Source: a bacterium UBP3_UBA3054
GTDB taxonomy: Bacteria > Auribacterota > UBA3054
Direction of reading: 5' to 3'
Assembly: GCA_002366995.1 (NCBI GenBank)
Contig: DFCM01000048.1
Span: forward strand, 1 to 7,431
DNA length: 7,431 nt
A program made the translations under genes and the position numbers. Position 1 is the stretch's first letter, and each line of letters begins with the position of its first letter. Under the pieces are notes generated by a model, which searched no databases, was not told the origin of the DNA, and was given only the letters and a program-made list of their open reading frames with translations. Positions 1 through 6,349 of the stretch are shown piece after piece.

Positions 1-825
1 TGCGACAAGTGGTCCGAATCCGTTTCCTGCACGCTGGAATGCTCCTATGACGATTGGTGCGCCTACAAGCTTGCCGAAGCGTTGGAAAAGAAAGGCCTGG
101 TCAGCAAAGAGGATGTAGAGTACTTTAAGAAGCGCAGCCAGAACTGGAAGAATCTCATCGATCCCGAGACTGGTTTCGCCAGGCCTAAAAAACTCGACGG
201 CACCTGGAAGAAAGACTTCGACCCGACCAGAGTCGGCGGCGACTTCACGGAAGGCAACTCCTGGCAGTACACCTGGCACGTCATGCAGGATCCCGAAGGT
301 TTGATCGAGGCTTTGGGCGGCAAGGAGAAGGCGCTGGCCAAGCTGGAAGCCCTTTTCGAGCAGGAAGAGAAGAGCGACCGCCTTGTGGACGTCTCCGGCC
401 TTATCGGCGAATACGCGCACGGCAACGAGCCCAGCCATCACGTCGTCTATATGTTCCCGTATTTCGGACGTCCGGAAAAGACCGCGGAGCTCGTCAAGAA
501 GATCTGCGACGAACTCTACGACGACACGCCGGAAGGCGTCTGCGGAAATGAGGACTGCGGTCAGATGAGCGCCTGGTACGTTATGAGCTGCATGGGCTTC
601 TATCCCATGAACCCCTGCGGCGGCGAGTACGTCTTCGGTATTCCGCGCTTCTCTAAGATGACCATCGCGGTCCCGGGCCAGAAGCAGCTCGAGATAGAGG
701 CCAAGGGCATCGAGACCGGAAAGAAAATTAAGAGTGTCACTTTGAACGGAAAGAAAGTGGAAGGCTTCACCATCAACCACTCCGATCTGGTCAAGGGCGG
801 CGAGCTCGTCTACGAATTGGACTAA
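1..825 (+). CDS. Glycoside hydrolase family 92 alpha-mannosidase, C-terminal part (5' end outside window)
   Basis: This is the last 274 residues of a GH92 enzyme, a family of calcium-dependent exo-alpha-mannosidases that trim mannose from N-glycans and yeast-type mannans. The frame is open from base 1, so the true start lies upstream; family members are usually 700-800 residues long. Visible family motifs, numbered within the fragment, are TLECSYDDW near residues 11-19, DFTEGNSWQYTW near 81-92, HGNEPSHH at 140-147 and GNEDCGQMSAWY at 182-193. By analogy with characterised GH92 enzymes, Glu143 in HGNEPSHH should be the general acid, and the GNEDCGQ segment (Asp185) should hold the catalytic base. 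The tail ends with the usual beta-sandwich strands (TLNGKKVEGF). The stop is followed after 30 bases by the PEP-CTERM gene with no terminator between them, so the two are probably co-transcribed. Family assignment is very secure; the exact linkage cleaved cannot be read from this fragment. Confidence 0.95.
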   Translation, partial: CDKWSESVSCTLECSYDDWCAYKLAEALEKKGLVSKEDVEYFKKRSQNWKNLIDPETGFARPKKLDGTWKKDFDPTRVGGDFTEGNSWQYTWHVMQDPEGLIEALGGKEKALAKLEALFEQEEKSDRLVDVSGLIGEYAHGNEPSHHVVYMFPYFGRPEKTAELVKKICDELYDDTPEGVCGNEDCGQMSAWYVMSCMGFYPMNPCGGEYVFGIPRFSKMTIAVPGQKQLEIEAKGIETGKKIKSVTLNGKKVEGFTINHSDLVKGGELVYELD

Positions 826-855
826 TTTCTACACTTACATTTGAGGATTGATCCC

Positions 856-3636
856 ATGAAAGGAAAGATCTTTTTCGCGGCCTTCGCCGCTCTGATCACT
901 TGTCTGGCGGTTGCTGATTTCGTAACCGTCTATGAAAACGATTTCGAGAGCTACCAGCTCGGCGAAGTTAGAAAGCCCGCTCAGGACGGCGCCCCGTTTG
1001 TGGAGTACAACGCGCCCACGAACCTCATCTACTGCAACGTGGAAAGCGATTGTGGTGTGGAGGAGTCGAAAGGCGTGCACTTCAACGTCCTGAAAGAGGA
1101 CGGCCAGGCCGTGACCGGCGGCGCCCAGTTCAACACCGGGATCGATCCCGAGTTGTTCAATGAAAGCTGCGAAGTGATCTATGAGATCGCCTGGCGGCCA
1201 AAAACGAACCTCGCCAGCGTGGAATTAACGGACGGCACCAACCTTTTCTTCCGCCTCTTCGCCAACGGCGGCACGGCGCGCAGAGTCTGCTGCACGAACC
1301 TTGTCTACACGAAGTCGATCGAACTAAGTGGCGGCGACGGCGAGGTGGGTTTGTCCAACAGTTCCTTCTGCTTCTATAAGATCCACGTGCTTTTCCCGGA
1401 CGGCAGGATAACCCTGATCGAAAGGGATACCCACGACGGCAAACATTTCGAATCCGTCCAGCCGGAGATCTACGGCTTCCCGAGCGCTAAGCCGACTCAC
1501 ATCGGCGGCGGCATACGTGAAAGAAGCTACGGCGTCAACGACCGCGACGGCTACATCGACAACATCAAGGTCAGCTACGAGGTCATCAGCAATCCCAAGA
1601 TGAGCGTCTACGGGCAGAACAAGGTCCTCATAAACGACAAGGATCCCGTTCTGACCGTCAGCAACATCGGCACGGGATCCTTCGTGGCCAGTGTGGAAGT
1701 GTTGGAAGGCAGCGGATACTTCTCCTTCGCCGAGGATACGGAGAAGATTGGTTCCTTCAACGTGGAAGTGAAGAAGGCCGCAGAACTGCACACCGTCATC
1801 GACAGGGAAACTCTGGGCGTGGCGTTCGGCCGGGCGAAAGTTAAAGTGACCGGCGCCGGCAGCGAAGAGATCGTGACCTATTACATCCAGTCCGGCAGCC
1901 CCGAGGAAGGGTACATGCTCTACGCCTCCGACTTCGAGGACGTGGTTCTCGGGCCGGTGATCGAGGTGGATCCCAACTGGGTGGCAAGCGGCACCATCGC
2001 GGGCTGCGAAGTGGTCCAGGATCCCGAGGCCGGGCAGTGCCTGAAAGTGGAGACCGCGAAGGGCCTGCACCTGAACTGCAACATGCCGGAAGGCATCTCC
2101 GACAAGTACGACGTAAGAGTCAGCATGAAAGCCTGCATGCCGAATTATTCCACTTTGAGCCAGGTGGCCTTCGGCACCGACCTCAGCCACAGGCAGGGCG
2201 AGTATTCCCTGAGGCCCAAAGCCGAAGGCATAGTCTCCTTCACCTGCGACAACTGCGTCAACACCGGCGCCGTCACGAACCAGGCCTCCACGGACGAGTG
2301 GTTCGACTTTTCCTACACCTACAATTCCCAGGTGGAAAACAGAATATGCCGCAGCGCGACTTTTGACGGCTGCGAGTACGAGCTTAACATGCCCATCGAT
2401 CTTGGCGGCGCCAGCGGCAGCGACAAGGATTTCTTCAACCAGTTCAGGGTCTACGCCTTCACATCCGACACGCTGTTCTACCTGGACGACATCGAGATCG
2501 CGCTGGTTCCCAGGGCCCAGGGCAAGCCGCCCGTGATGAGCGTGAGATCCGATTACGACCCCGTGCCCTACAATGTGAACACGGTCCCCATCAAGATCTT
2601 CAACGTCGGCGGCGGATCCTTTGATTACAAAGTCTCCATCGTTGAAGGCGCGAACTGCGTCAGACTCTCGAAGTCCCAGGGGACGGTGGATGCCGAAGAC
2701 AGCATCAGCGCCATCGTCAGAAGAAGCAACATCGGCTTCGGCTTCCATACCGCCACGCTGCGCTTCACCTCCACCACGGAGGGCGTGGAGCCCTTCGACC
2801 TGAAGCTGCACATCCAGGCCGGAAACAACGAAGAAGGGTACATGCTCTACGAAAGCGATTTTGATTCTCTTGAGCTGACGGAAGACACGGCCACCGGACT
2901 TGTGAACGAACTCAGCGAGCAGGACAGCTGCTGGCTCATTACCAATTCCAAGAATCGCATCGACGTGGTCAAGGATCCGGAGAACGAGGAGAACCAGTGC
3001 CTCAAGCTGATGGACCTCAACCACAGCAGCTCCGGCTACCATCTGGCCCTGAACGTGCCGGCCGAGGCGGCGGAAGATTTCGACGTGGTGTACGCCATGC
3101 GCCTCCGCATCCCTGACGATTACATCGACGACGAGGAACTGGGCTCGGCCCTGTTCTGCGTCTCGCAGGAGAATTCCAGCCGCAAGTGCGAAGCAAAGCT
3201 CTACCTCAACGAGGAGTCCACTGATCTGCCCGTTTACACCCATCTCGAGGACCTGGAGGATCAGGAATGGTGGGACAGGGAGAAGGAGACCGCCGAGCCT
3301 GTCATGAACAACGAGTGGTTCAATTTCTACATGCGCTTCAACTGCAAGTTCGTGGATTACGACCACAAGGTGCTTTCCGCTTACAACTTCGGACCAAACG
3401 AATACAGTTTTGAGGGCGAGGAAGGCTACCTCACCTATCCCAACGGCGGCATAAAGGATGAAGTGCTGCAGAGGGAGGACCTCACCAAACTGAAACTGTA
3501 CAGCTATAAGAAGCAGGCGGGCATTCTGCTTGACGACATGAAAGTCTATCTGGTGCCCAAGAGCGCCATTCCTGAGCCTGCTTTCTTCGGATTGCTTCTG
3601 CTTGCCGCCGCTTTCGCGATAAGAGCGAAACGATGA
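856..3636 (+). CDS. Secreted multi-module PEP-CTERM surface protein
   Basis: A 926-residue exported protein. ATG 856 is chosen because GAGGA (843-847) lies 8 bases upstream and a signal peptide follows at once: residues 1-20, with likely cleavage after AVA before Asp21. The mature part alternates two module types. A modules (about 22-243, 352-552 and 661-900) begin with an aromatic-Asp-Phe strand such as YENDFES and end in a D(D/N)I/M-type strand (YIDNIKV, YLDDIEI, LLDDMKV), as in concanavalin-like jelly rolls. B modules (about 246-349 and 558-658) share an I-x-N-x-G-x-GSF start and an IQxG end and look Ig/BACON-like. The C-terminus is a PEP-CTERM signal: PEP at 906-908, a hydrophobic stretch to about 922, then basic RAKR. 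In known systems exosortase cuts this signal and the protein is moved to the surface or extracellular matrix. It sits in a probable operon with the GH92 mannosidase, suggesting a glycan-binding or scaffold role (inference). No catalytic motif was recognised. Confidence 0.9.
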   Translation: MKGKIFFAAFAALITCLAVADFVTVYENDFESYQLGEVRKPAQDGAPFVEYNAPTNLIYCNVESDCGVEESKGVHFNVLKEDGQAVTGGAQFNTGIDPELFNESCEVIYEIAWRPKTNLASVELTDGTNLFFRLFANGGTARRVCCTNLVYTKSIELSGGDGEVGLSNSSFCFYKIHVLFPDGRITLIERDTHDGKHFESVQPEIYGFPSAKPTHIGGGIRERSYGVNDRDGYIDNIKVSYEVISNPKMSVYGQNKVLINDKDPVLTVSNIGTGSFVASVEVLEGSGYFSFAEDTEKIGSFNVEVKKAAELHTVIDRETLGVAFGRAKVKVTGAGSEEIVTYYIQSGSPEEGYMLYASDFEDVVLGPVIEVDPNWVASGTIAGCEVVQDPEAGQCLKVETAKGLHLNCNMPEGISDKYDVRVSMKACMPNYSTLSQVAFGTDLSHRQGEYSLRPKAEGIVSFTCDNCVNTGAVTNQASTDEWFDFSYTYNSQVENRICRSATFDGCEYELNMPIDLGGASGSDKDFFNQFRVYAFTSDTLFYLDDIEIALVPRAQGKPPVMSVRSDYDPVPYNVNTVPIKIFNVGGGSFDYKVSIVEGANCVRLSKSQGTVDAEDSISAIVRRSNIGFGFHTATLRFTSTTEGVEPFDLKLHIQAGNNEEGYMLYESDFDSLELTEDTATGLVNELSEQDSCWLITNSKNRIDVVKDPENEENQCLKLMDLNHSSSGYHLALNVPAEAAEDFDVVYAMRLRIPDDYIDDEELGSALFCVSQENSSRKCEAKLYLNEESTDLPVYTHLEDLEDQEWWDREKETAEPVMNNEWFNFYMRFNCKFVDYDHKVLSAYNFGPNEYSFEGEEGYLTYPNGGIKDEVLQREDLTKLKLYSYKKQAGILLDDMKVYLVPKSAIPEPAFFGLLLLAAAFAIRAKR
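1903..1923 (+). repeat. Module-boundary repeat, copy 1 (start of second A module)
   Basis: This 21-base segment encodes EEGYMLY (residues 350-356 of the PEP-CTERM protein) and matches 2830-2850 at 20 of 21 positions. The copies lie 927 bases (309 codons) apart and each marks the junction of a B module with the next A module, a trace of duplication of a B-A unit. Confidence 0.75.
2830..2850 (+). repeat. Module-boundary repeat, copy 2 (start of third A module)
   Basis: Partner of the repeat at 1903-1923. It encodes EEGYMLY at residues 659-665 and differs at one base. Near-identity at DNA level is confined to this junction; the flanking modules have diverged to loose protein similarity. Confidence 0.75.
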
Positions 3637-3639
3637 CGC

Positions 3640-3683
3640 GAGGGGCCCGCCGGCGGATACTTGACAATGGCGGGCTCTTTTTT
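3640..3683 (+). terminator. Intrinsic terminator of the GH92/PEP-CTERM operon
   Basis: The left arm 3640-3651 (GAGGGGCCCGCC) pairs with 3669-3680, starting with six G-C pairs (CCCGCC with GGCGGG) and extending outward through G-C and G-T pairs. A 17-base loop spans 3652-3668 and a run of six T follows at 3678-3683. It begins four bases after the PEP-CTERM stop codon. The loop contains a perfect TTGACA box belonging to the next promoter. Confidence 0.85.
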
Positions 3684-3690
3684 GTACACT
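3661..3690 (+). promoter_or_regulatory. Sigma-70-type promoter of the tRNA-Ile/tRNA-Ala unit
   Basis: A perfect -35 box TTGACA (3661-3666) and a -10 box TACACT (3685-3690, 4 of 6 consensus) are separated by 18 bases. The predicted start near 3697 is about 14 bases before the first tRNA base. The -35 lies in the loop of the preceding terminator and the -10 begins two bases after its T run, so the spacer is the terminator's right arm. Confidence 0.75.
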
Positions 3691-3710
3691 ATGTCTAATA
3701 ATGATTTCGT

Positions 3711-3787
3711 GGGCTTATAGCTCAGTTGGTTAGAGCGCGCGCTTGATAAGCGCGAGGTCGTTAGTTCAAGTCTAACTAGGCCCACCA
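3711..3787 (+). tRNA. tRNA-Ile (anticodon GAT)
   Basis: A complete 77-base cloverleaf with encoded CCA (3785-3787). The acceptor arm GGGCTTA pairs with TAGGCCC through one G-T pair. The anticodon stem CGCGC/GCGCG encloses TTGATAA, with anticodon GAT at 3745-3747. The T arm GTTAG-TTCAAGT-CTAAC is intact but A/T-rich. It decodes ATC and ATT isoleucine codons. It is the first gene after a dedicated promoter and lies 41 bases before tRNA-Ala. Confidence 0.97.
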
Positions 3788-3828
3788 TCTTTCTCAGACC
3801 TATAATTGCCGGGCGCAGACCTTCGAGT

Positions 3829-3904
3829 GGGGAATTAACTCAGCTGGTAGAGTGCCTGCTTTGCAAGCAGGATGTCACCGGTTCGAGTCCGGTATTCTCC
3901 ACCA
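3829..3904 (+). tRNA. tRNA-Ala (anticodon TGC)
   Basis: A complete 76-base cloverleaf with encoded CCA (3902-3904). The acceptor arm GGGGAAT pairs with ATTCTCC; the third pair is G-T, the G3-U70 wobble that marks tRNA-Ala for alanyl-tRNA synthetase. The anticodon stem CCTGC/GCAGG holds TTTGCAA, with anticodon TGC at 3862-3864. The T arm is ACCGG-TTCGAGT-CCGGT. It is probably co-transcribed with tRNA-Ile, since the 41-base spacer has no terminator. No terminator follows either, so transcription may run into the secreted-protein gene at 3975. Confidence 0.97.
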
Positions 3905-3974
3905 AAGGATCCAAGCTCTCCTGCAATTTTCGCATAGACAATAAAAACAATTCATCCATACACGGAGAAAAAAC

Positions 3975-5165
3975 ATGAAAAAAAGCATGTTGATGGCCGC
4001 TCTGGTTCTCGCGGTCGCTTCAAGCAGCGTCATGGCTGGTTGGCAGGAAGAGAAGTTCACCTCTACCAGCGGTGACACTGTCTACTACCATTACAGCACC
4101 AAGGTCGGTCAGGACTTCTTTACCATCCTGAAGTCCGTGGGCCCCTCCCGAGTGTACATCACTTTCCAGGGCGTTGGCTACCAGGAATTCAAAGCTTCCG
4201 TCGTCAACTGGAAAGCCGGCACCAGGCCCTCTCCCTCTGACTCCTCGGTCGCTGAGGGCGCCATGTCCGCCATCACCTTAACCGACGCCACCATCGGCAA
4301 CGCTCAGAACGATATTACTTTCTCGGTCTTCCTGGCCGACCGTTTTGTGCGCGGAAAGCTTCCCAAGGTCTCCGTGGTCGTTATGCCGAATCCGGCCTTC
4401 AATGCCCACAGCGGCATTTCCCCCAACGTGACCGTGCAGGCTAACAACTGCGACATCGCCGGTGTGCGCGTGGTCTATCCGCCGCGTCCCGCCGACGCCA
4501 GTGGCTCCGCTCAGAAGCCTTCCGGTTTGGTCAACGTTCAGGCCGGCACCATCGATTCCAACGTCAACAACTTCCCGGCCCGCAGCTACGGCAACGTGGG
4601 AACCATCCACGTGGTGGGTGGCCTCTTCGGCGACTGCAACATCCGCGGCAACTGCGGCACGCTTCTTTCCGAAGCCCGCACCTATAACATCAAGCCCGGC
4701 GGAACCAAGACCAAGGTCATCCAGGGCGGCTCCATCGGCGGCAAGCTGATCACCGTCGGCGGCAACCTCGGAACGATTTCCGCCCGCAACGGCCTCGTAG
4801 GCGCCGGCGGCGGCACTGCCAACAACCGCATCGTGACCGGTTACGCTGCCACTCCCAAGATCTACGGCCAGAGCGCCAACGTCGGCCAGATCGTTGTGAA
4901 GCGCGGCTGGGACAAACCCTGCGTGGTGGCCGGCAGCGAAGTTGGCGGCAACTACAGCTCCACGGCCCCGACCTACTACATCGGCGGTATCAAGCTTTTC
5001 CGCGTCAACAACAAAGGCGACGGCGATTACACCGGCCAGACCGGCGCGGTCTTCACCAGCGCCGTGGCTCCCCGCGTGACCGGCAAGATGAAATCTTCCG
5101 TCTCCGGTAATACTATCTTTGTACAGAAAAGGGGCAAATGCGACCTCGCCGATTTCGTGAAGTAA
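3975..5165 (+). CDS. Secreted protein of unrecognised family with a 19-residue-period (beta-helix-like) second half
   Basis: A 396-residue protein. ATG 3975 is supported by GGAG (3964-3967) 7 bases upstream and by an immediate signal peptide: KK at 2-3, a hydrophobic core, and likely cleavage after VMA21 before Gly22. I do not recognise the family. Residues 22-180 are beta-rich with no clear motif. From about 189 to 306 a five-residue motif, roughly N-x-G-T-I, recurs on a 19-residue grid, which fits coils of a parallel beta-helix (inference). The composition is rich in Gly, Val, Asn and Thr and poor in acidic residues, as in many extracellular repeat proteins. There is no PEP-CTERM signal, lipobox or C-terminal membrane segment, so it is probably free in the periplasm or outside the cell. 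Four cysteines in the second half (159, 221, 227, 316) could form disulfides. No own promoter is evident in 3905-3974; it may be read from the tRNA promoter. A strong hairpin follows at 5184. Confidence 0.85.
   Translation: MKKSMLMAALVLAVASSSVMAGWQEEKFTSTSGDTVYYHYSTKVGQDFFTILKSVGPSRVYITFQGVGYQEFKASVVNWKAGTRPSPSDSSVAEGAMSAITLTDATIGNAQNDITFSVFLADRFVRGKLPKVSVVVMPNPAFNAHSGISPNVTVQANNCDIAGVRVVYPPRPADASGSAQKPSGLVNVQAGTIDSNVNNFPARSYGNVGTIHVVGGLFGDCNIRGNCGTLLSEARTYNIKPGGTKTKVIQGGSIGGKLITVGGNLGTISARNGLVGAGGGTANNRIVTGYAATPKIYGQSANVGQIVVKRGWDKPCVVAGSEVGGNYSSTAPTYYIGGIKLFRVNNKGDGDYTGQTGAVFTSAVAPRVTGKMKSSVSGNTIFVQKRGKCDLADFVK
4539..4892 (+). repeat. 19-residue (57-base) protein repeat region
   Basis: Within the secreted protein, QAGTI (189-193), NVGTI (207-211), NCGTL (226-230), KTKVI (245-249), NLGTI (264-268), NNRIV (283-287) and NVGQI (302-306) occur at steps of 18, 19, 19, 19, 19 and 19 residues. 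The register holds through weaker copies. The period is visible at protein level, not as near-identical DNA copies. Confidence 0.7.
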
Positions 5166-5183
5166 AAAAAGAATACGTATTTT

Positions 5184-5217
5184 GGCTGTTGCCCCGTCTA
5201 GGCGGGGCAACGCCTTT
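5184..5217 (+). terminator. Hairpin with short T run after the solenoid gene (weak intrinsic terminator)
   Basis: A perfect 9-bp stem GTTGCCCCG (5188-5196) / CGGGGCAAC (5203-5211) with a 6-base loop. It is extended by G5184-C5214 and G5185-C5213 across a bulged C. Only three T (5215-5217) follow, so termination may be partial. The hairpin ends 8 bases before the ribosome binding site AAGGA (5223-5227) of the zinc-ribbon gene, so read-through could supply that gene. Confidence 0.6.
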
Positions 5218-5235
5218 GTATAAAGGATGTACTGA

Positions 5236-5967
5236 ATGAAAGAAACGCTGAAAAAACTTGTCGAGCTTCAAAAGATCGATAGCGAAAAGTTAGATTTGAA
5301 GTATAAAAGACAAGAAGTGCTCGATGGCCTTGTGGCTGACAGGAACGAATACGAGTCCCTGGAACGCCGCGTGGCCGACGAGAAGCAGCGTCAGCAGGAA
5401 ATCAGGGATGAAGGCCAGCGCCTGAACCGCGAACAGGCTGTATTGGAGACCAGGGCCAGCGAGCTTAAGAAGAGGCTCGACATCGTAAGGAACACCGCGG
5501 AGAGCCAGGCCGTCGGCCGCGAGATCGTCGCGAACGAGAACAAAATGCAGGAGCATTTCGAAAAGGTCGACCGTCAGAATTCCGACCTTGAGGAAAGCCT
5601 GCAGAAACTTGCCATGCTGCAGTCTCAGTTCTTTGCCAAGAGGGCGGAACTGGCCGACAAGCTTCCCGGCATAAAAGAGACTTTGGCCGCGATGGACAAA
5701 GAGATCAAGAAGGTCGACACCAAACGCAAGGCCCTTTGTTCCGGGATCCCCAGCGTCGTCATGAAACAATACACCGACCTCATAAGGACAAGAGCTCCTT
5801 ACATGGTCGTTGAAGTCCAGACCACCGACGAGGGCGACTACACCTGCTCCGGCTGCAACATAGGTTTGCCGCCGCAGGTCATCGGCGACATAATCAAAGG
5901 GGATCAGCTGGTCTGCTGCGAGAACTGCGGCCGGATCCTTTATCTGGCCGAAAAAGAGGAACAATAA
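5236..5967 (+). CDS. Coiled-coil protein with C-terminal C4 zinc ribbon (zf-RING_7 / CT398-CdsZ-like)
   Basis: A 243-residue cytoplasmic protein. ATG 5236 has AAGGA (5223-5227) 8 bases upstream. Residues 1 to about 175 are charged and heptad-like (repeated E/K/R/Q with L/I/V), typical of a long antiparallel coiled-coil hairpin. The C-terminus carries paired cysteines, CSGC at 204-207 and CENC at 228-231 (with an extra Cys227), forming a zinc ribbon. This layout and length match the family that includes chlamydial CT398 (CdsZ) and Helicobacter HP0958/FlgZ. Those proteins bind sigma-54 or secretion and flagellar partners; in many other bacteria the role is unknown. Members are often found beside rnpB, as here. 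No start codon overlap or shared operon with a secretion gene is visible, so a secretion role is not supported locally. An intrinsic terminator follows immediately. Confidence 0.88.
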   Translation: MKETLKKLVELQKIDSEKLDLKYKRQEVLDGLVADRNEYESLERRVADEKQRQQEIRDEGQRLNREQAVLETRASELKKRLDIVRNTAESQAVGREIVANENKMQEHFEKVDRQNSDLEESLQKLAMLQSQFFAKRAELADKLPGIKETLAAMDKEIKKVDTKRKALCSGIPSVVMKQYTDLIRTRAPYMVVEVQTTDEGDYTCSGCNIGLPPQVIGDIIKGDQLVCCENCGRILYLAEKEEQ

Positions 5968-5994
5968 AAAAAGCGGCCCAGGCCGTTTTTTTTT
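5968..5994 (+). terminator. Intrinsic terminator of the zinc-ribbon gene
   Basis: The stem CGGC (5974-5977) / GCCG (5982-5985) has loop CCAG and is extended by A-T pairs between the preceding A run and the following T run. Nine T occupy 5986-5994. It begins right after the stop codon and ends 13 bases before the RNase P RNA. The flanking A and T runs could let it act on both strands. Confidence 0.85.
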
Positions 5995-6007
5995 ACTTTT
6001 GATTTTT

Positions 6008-6349
6008 GGAGATTCGTCCGGCAGTCGCCCTTCTTCTGAGGGGAGGAAAGTCCGGACTCCTGCATGCGAAACGCCGCGGGAAACCGCGGGACGCCACAAG
6101 CGGACGGATAGCGCCACAGAAAATTACCGCCGGGCAACCGGTAAGGGTGAAAAGGCGGTGTAAGAGACCACCGCCGGGAGCGGCAACGCACCGGGCATAG
6201 GCAAGCCCCGTTTGGAGCAAGATCGTATAGGGTACGCGGAGGCAACTCCGGGAACGCATGTCTTCCCTGTCGTGCCGGGTAGATCGCGTCAGTTGAATGA
6301 CTGCCTGCGTCGCAAGACGTAACAGAATCCGGCTTATGGGCGGATCTCC
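6008..6349 (+). ncRNA. rnpB: RNase P RNA (catalytic RNA, bacterial type A)
   Basis: The RNA subunit of the ribozyme that cleaves 5' leaders from precursor tRNAs. Ends are set by helix P1: 6008-6019 (GGAGATTCGTCC) pairs with 6338-6349 (GGGCGGATCTCC) over 12 positions. P2 is GGCAGTC (6020-6026) with GACTGCC (6299-6305). Universally conserved blocks are present: GAGGAAAGTCCGGACTCC (5' P4 strand), GGTAAGGGTGAAA, GTAAGAG, GGAGCAAG and ACAGAATCCGGCTTA (3' P4 strand). A GGT at 6278-6280, in the context CCGGGTAG, should be the L15 site that pairs with the tRNA CCA end. L18 is a GCAA tetraloop on CGTC/GACG (6308-6319). At about 342 nt it is shorter than the roughly 377-nt E. coli RNA; P3 is a 6-bp hairpin and the P15-P17 region is reduced. 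No clear promoter is visible upstream. The exact ends are inferred from pairing. Confidence 0.96.

Noticed and set aside
82..825. Reading the first gene as a complete 247-residue protein from a TTG start
   Set aside because: The same frame is open to base 1 and already encodes GH92 motif TLECSYDDW before that TTG, so it is the 3' part of a longer gene.
1324..3366. A 680-codon open frame on the minus strand opposite the PEP-CTERM gene
   Set aside because: It lies wholly antisense to a gene with signal peptide, repeated modules and sorting signal. Its translation is rich in Val/Ala/Gly/His/Asp with no domain pattern, as expected from the mirror of G/C-ending codons.
3801..3806. Perfect TATAAT between the two tRNA genes, a possible promoter for tRNA-Ala
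   Set aside because: No -35-like sequence lies 16-18 bases upstream (that position is the tRNA-Ile 3' end) and no extended -10 TG is present, so it is probably chance.
5172..5181. 10-base perfect palindrome AATACGTATT just after the solenoid gene stop codon
   Set aside because: It has no loop for an RNA hairpin, and a single short A/T-rich palindrome without a second copy or nearby promoter is weak evidence for an operator.
4278..5210. A 310-codon minus-strand open frame opposite the solenoid gene
   Set aside because: Antisense shadow: very high Ala/Gly/Val/Asp content, no motif, and it runs through the downstream hairpin.
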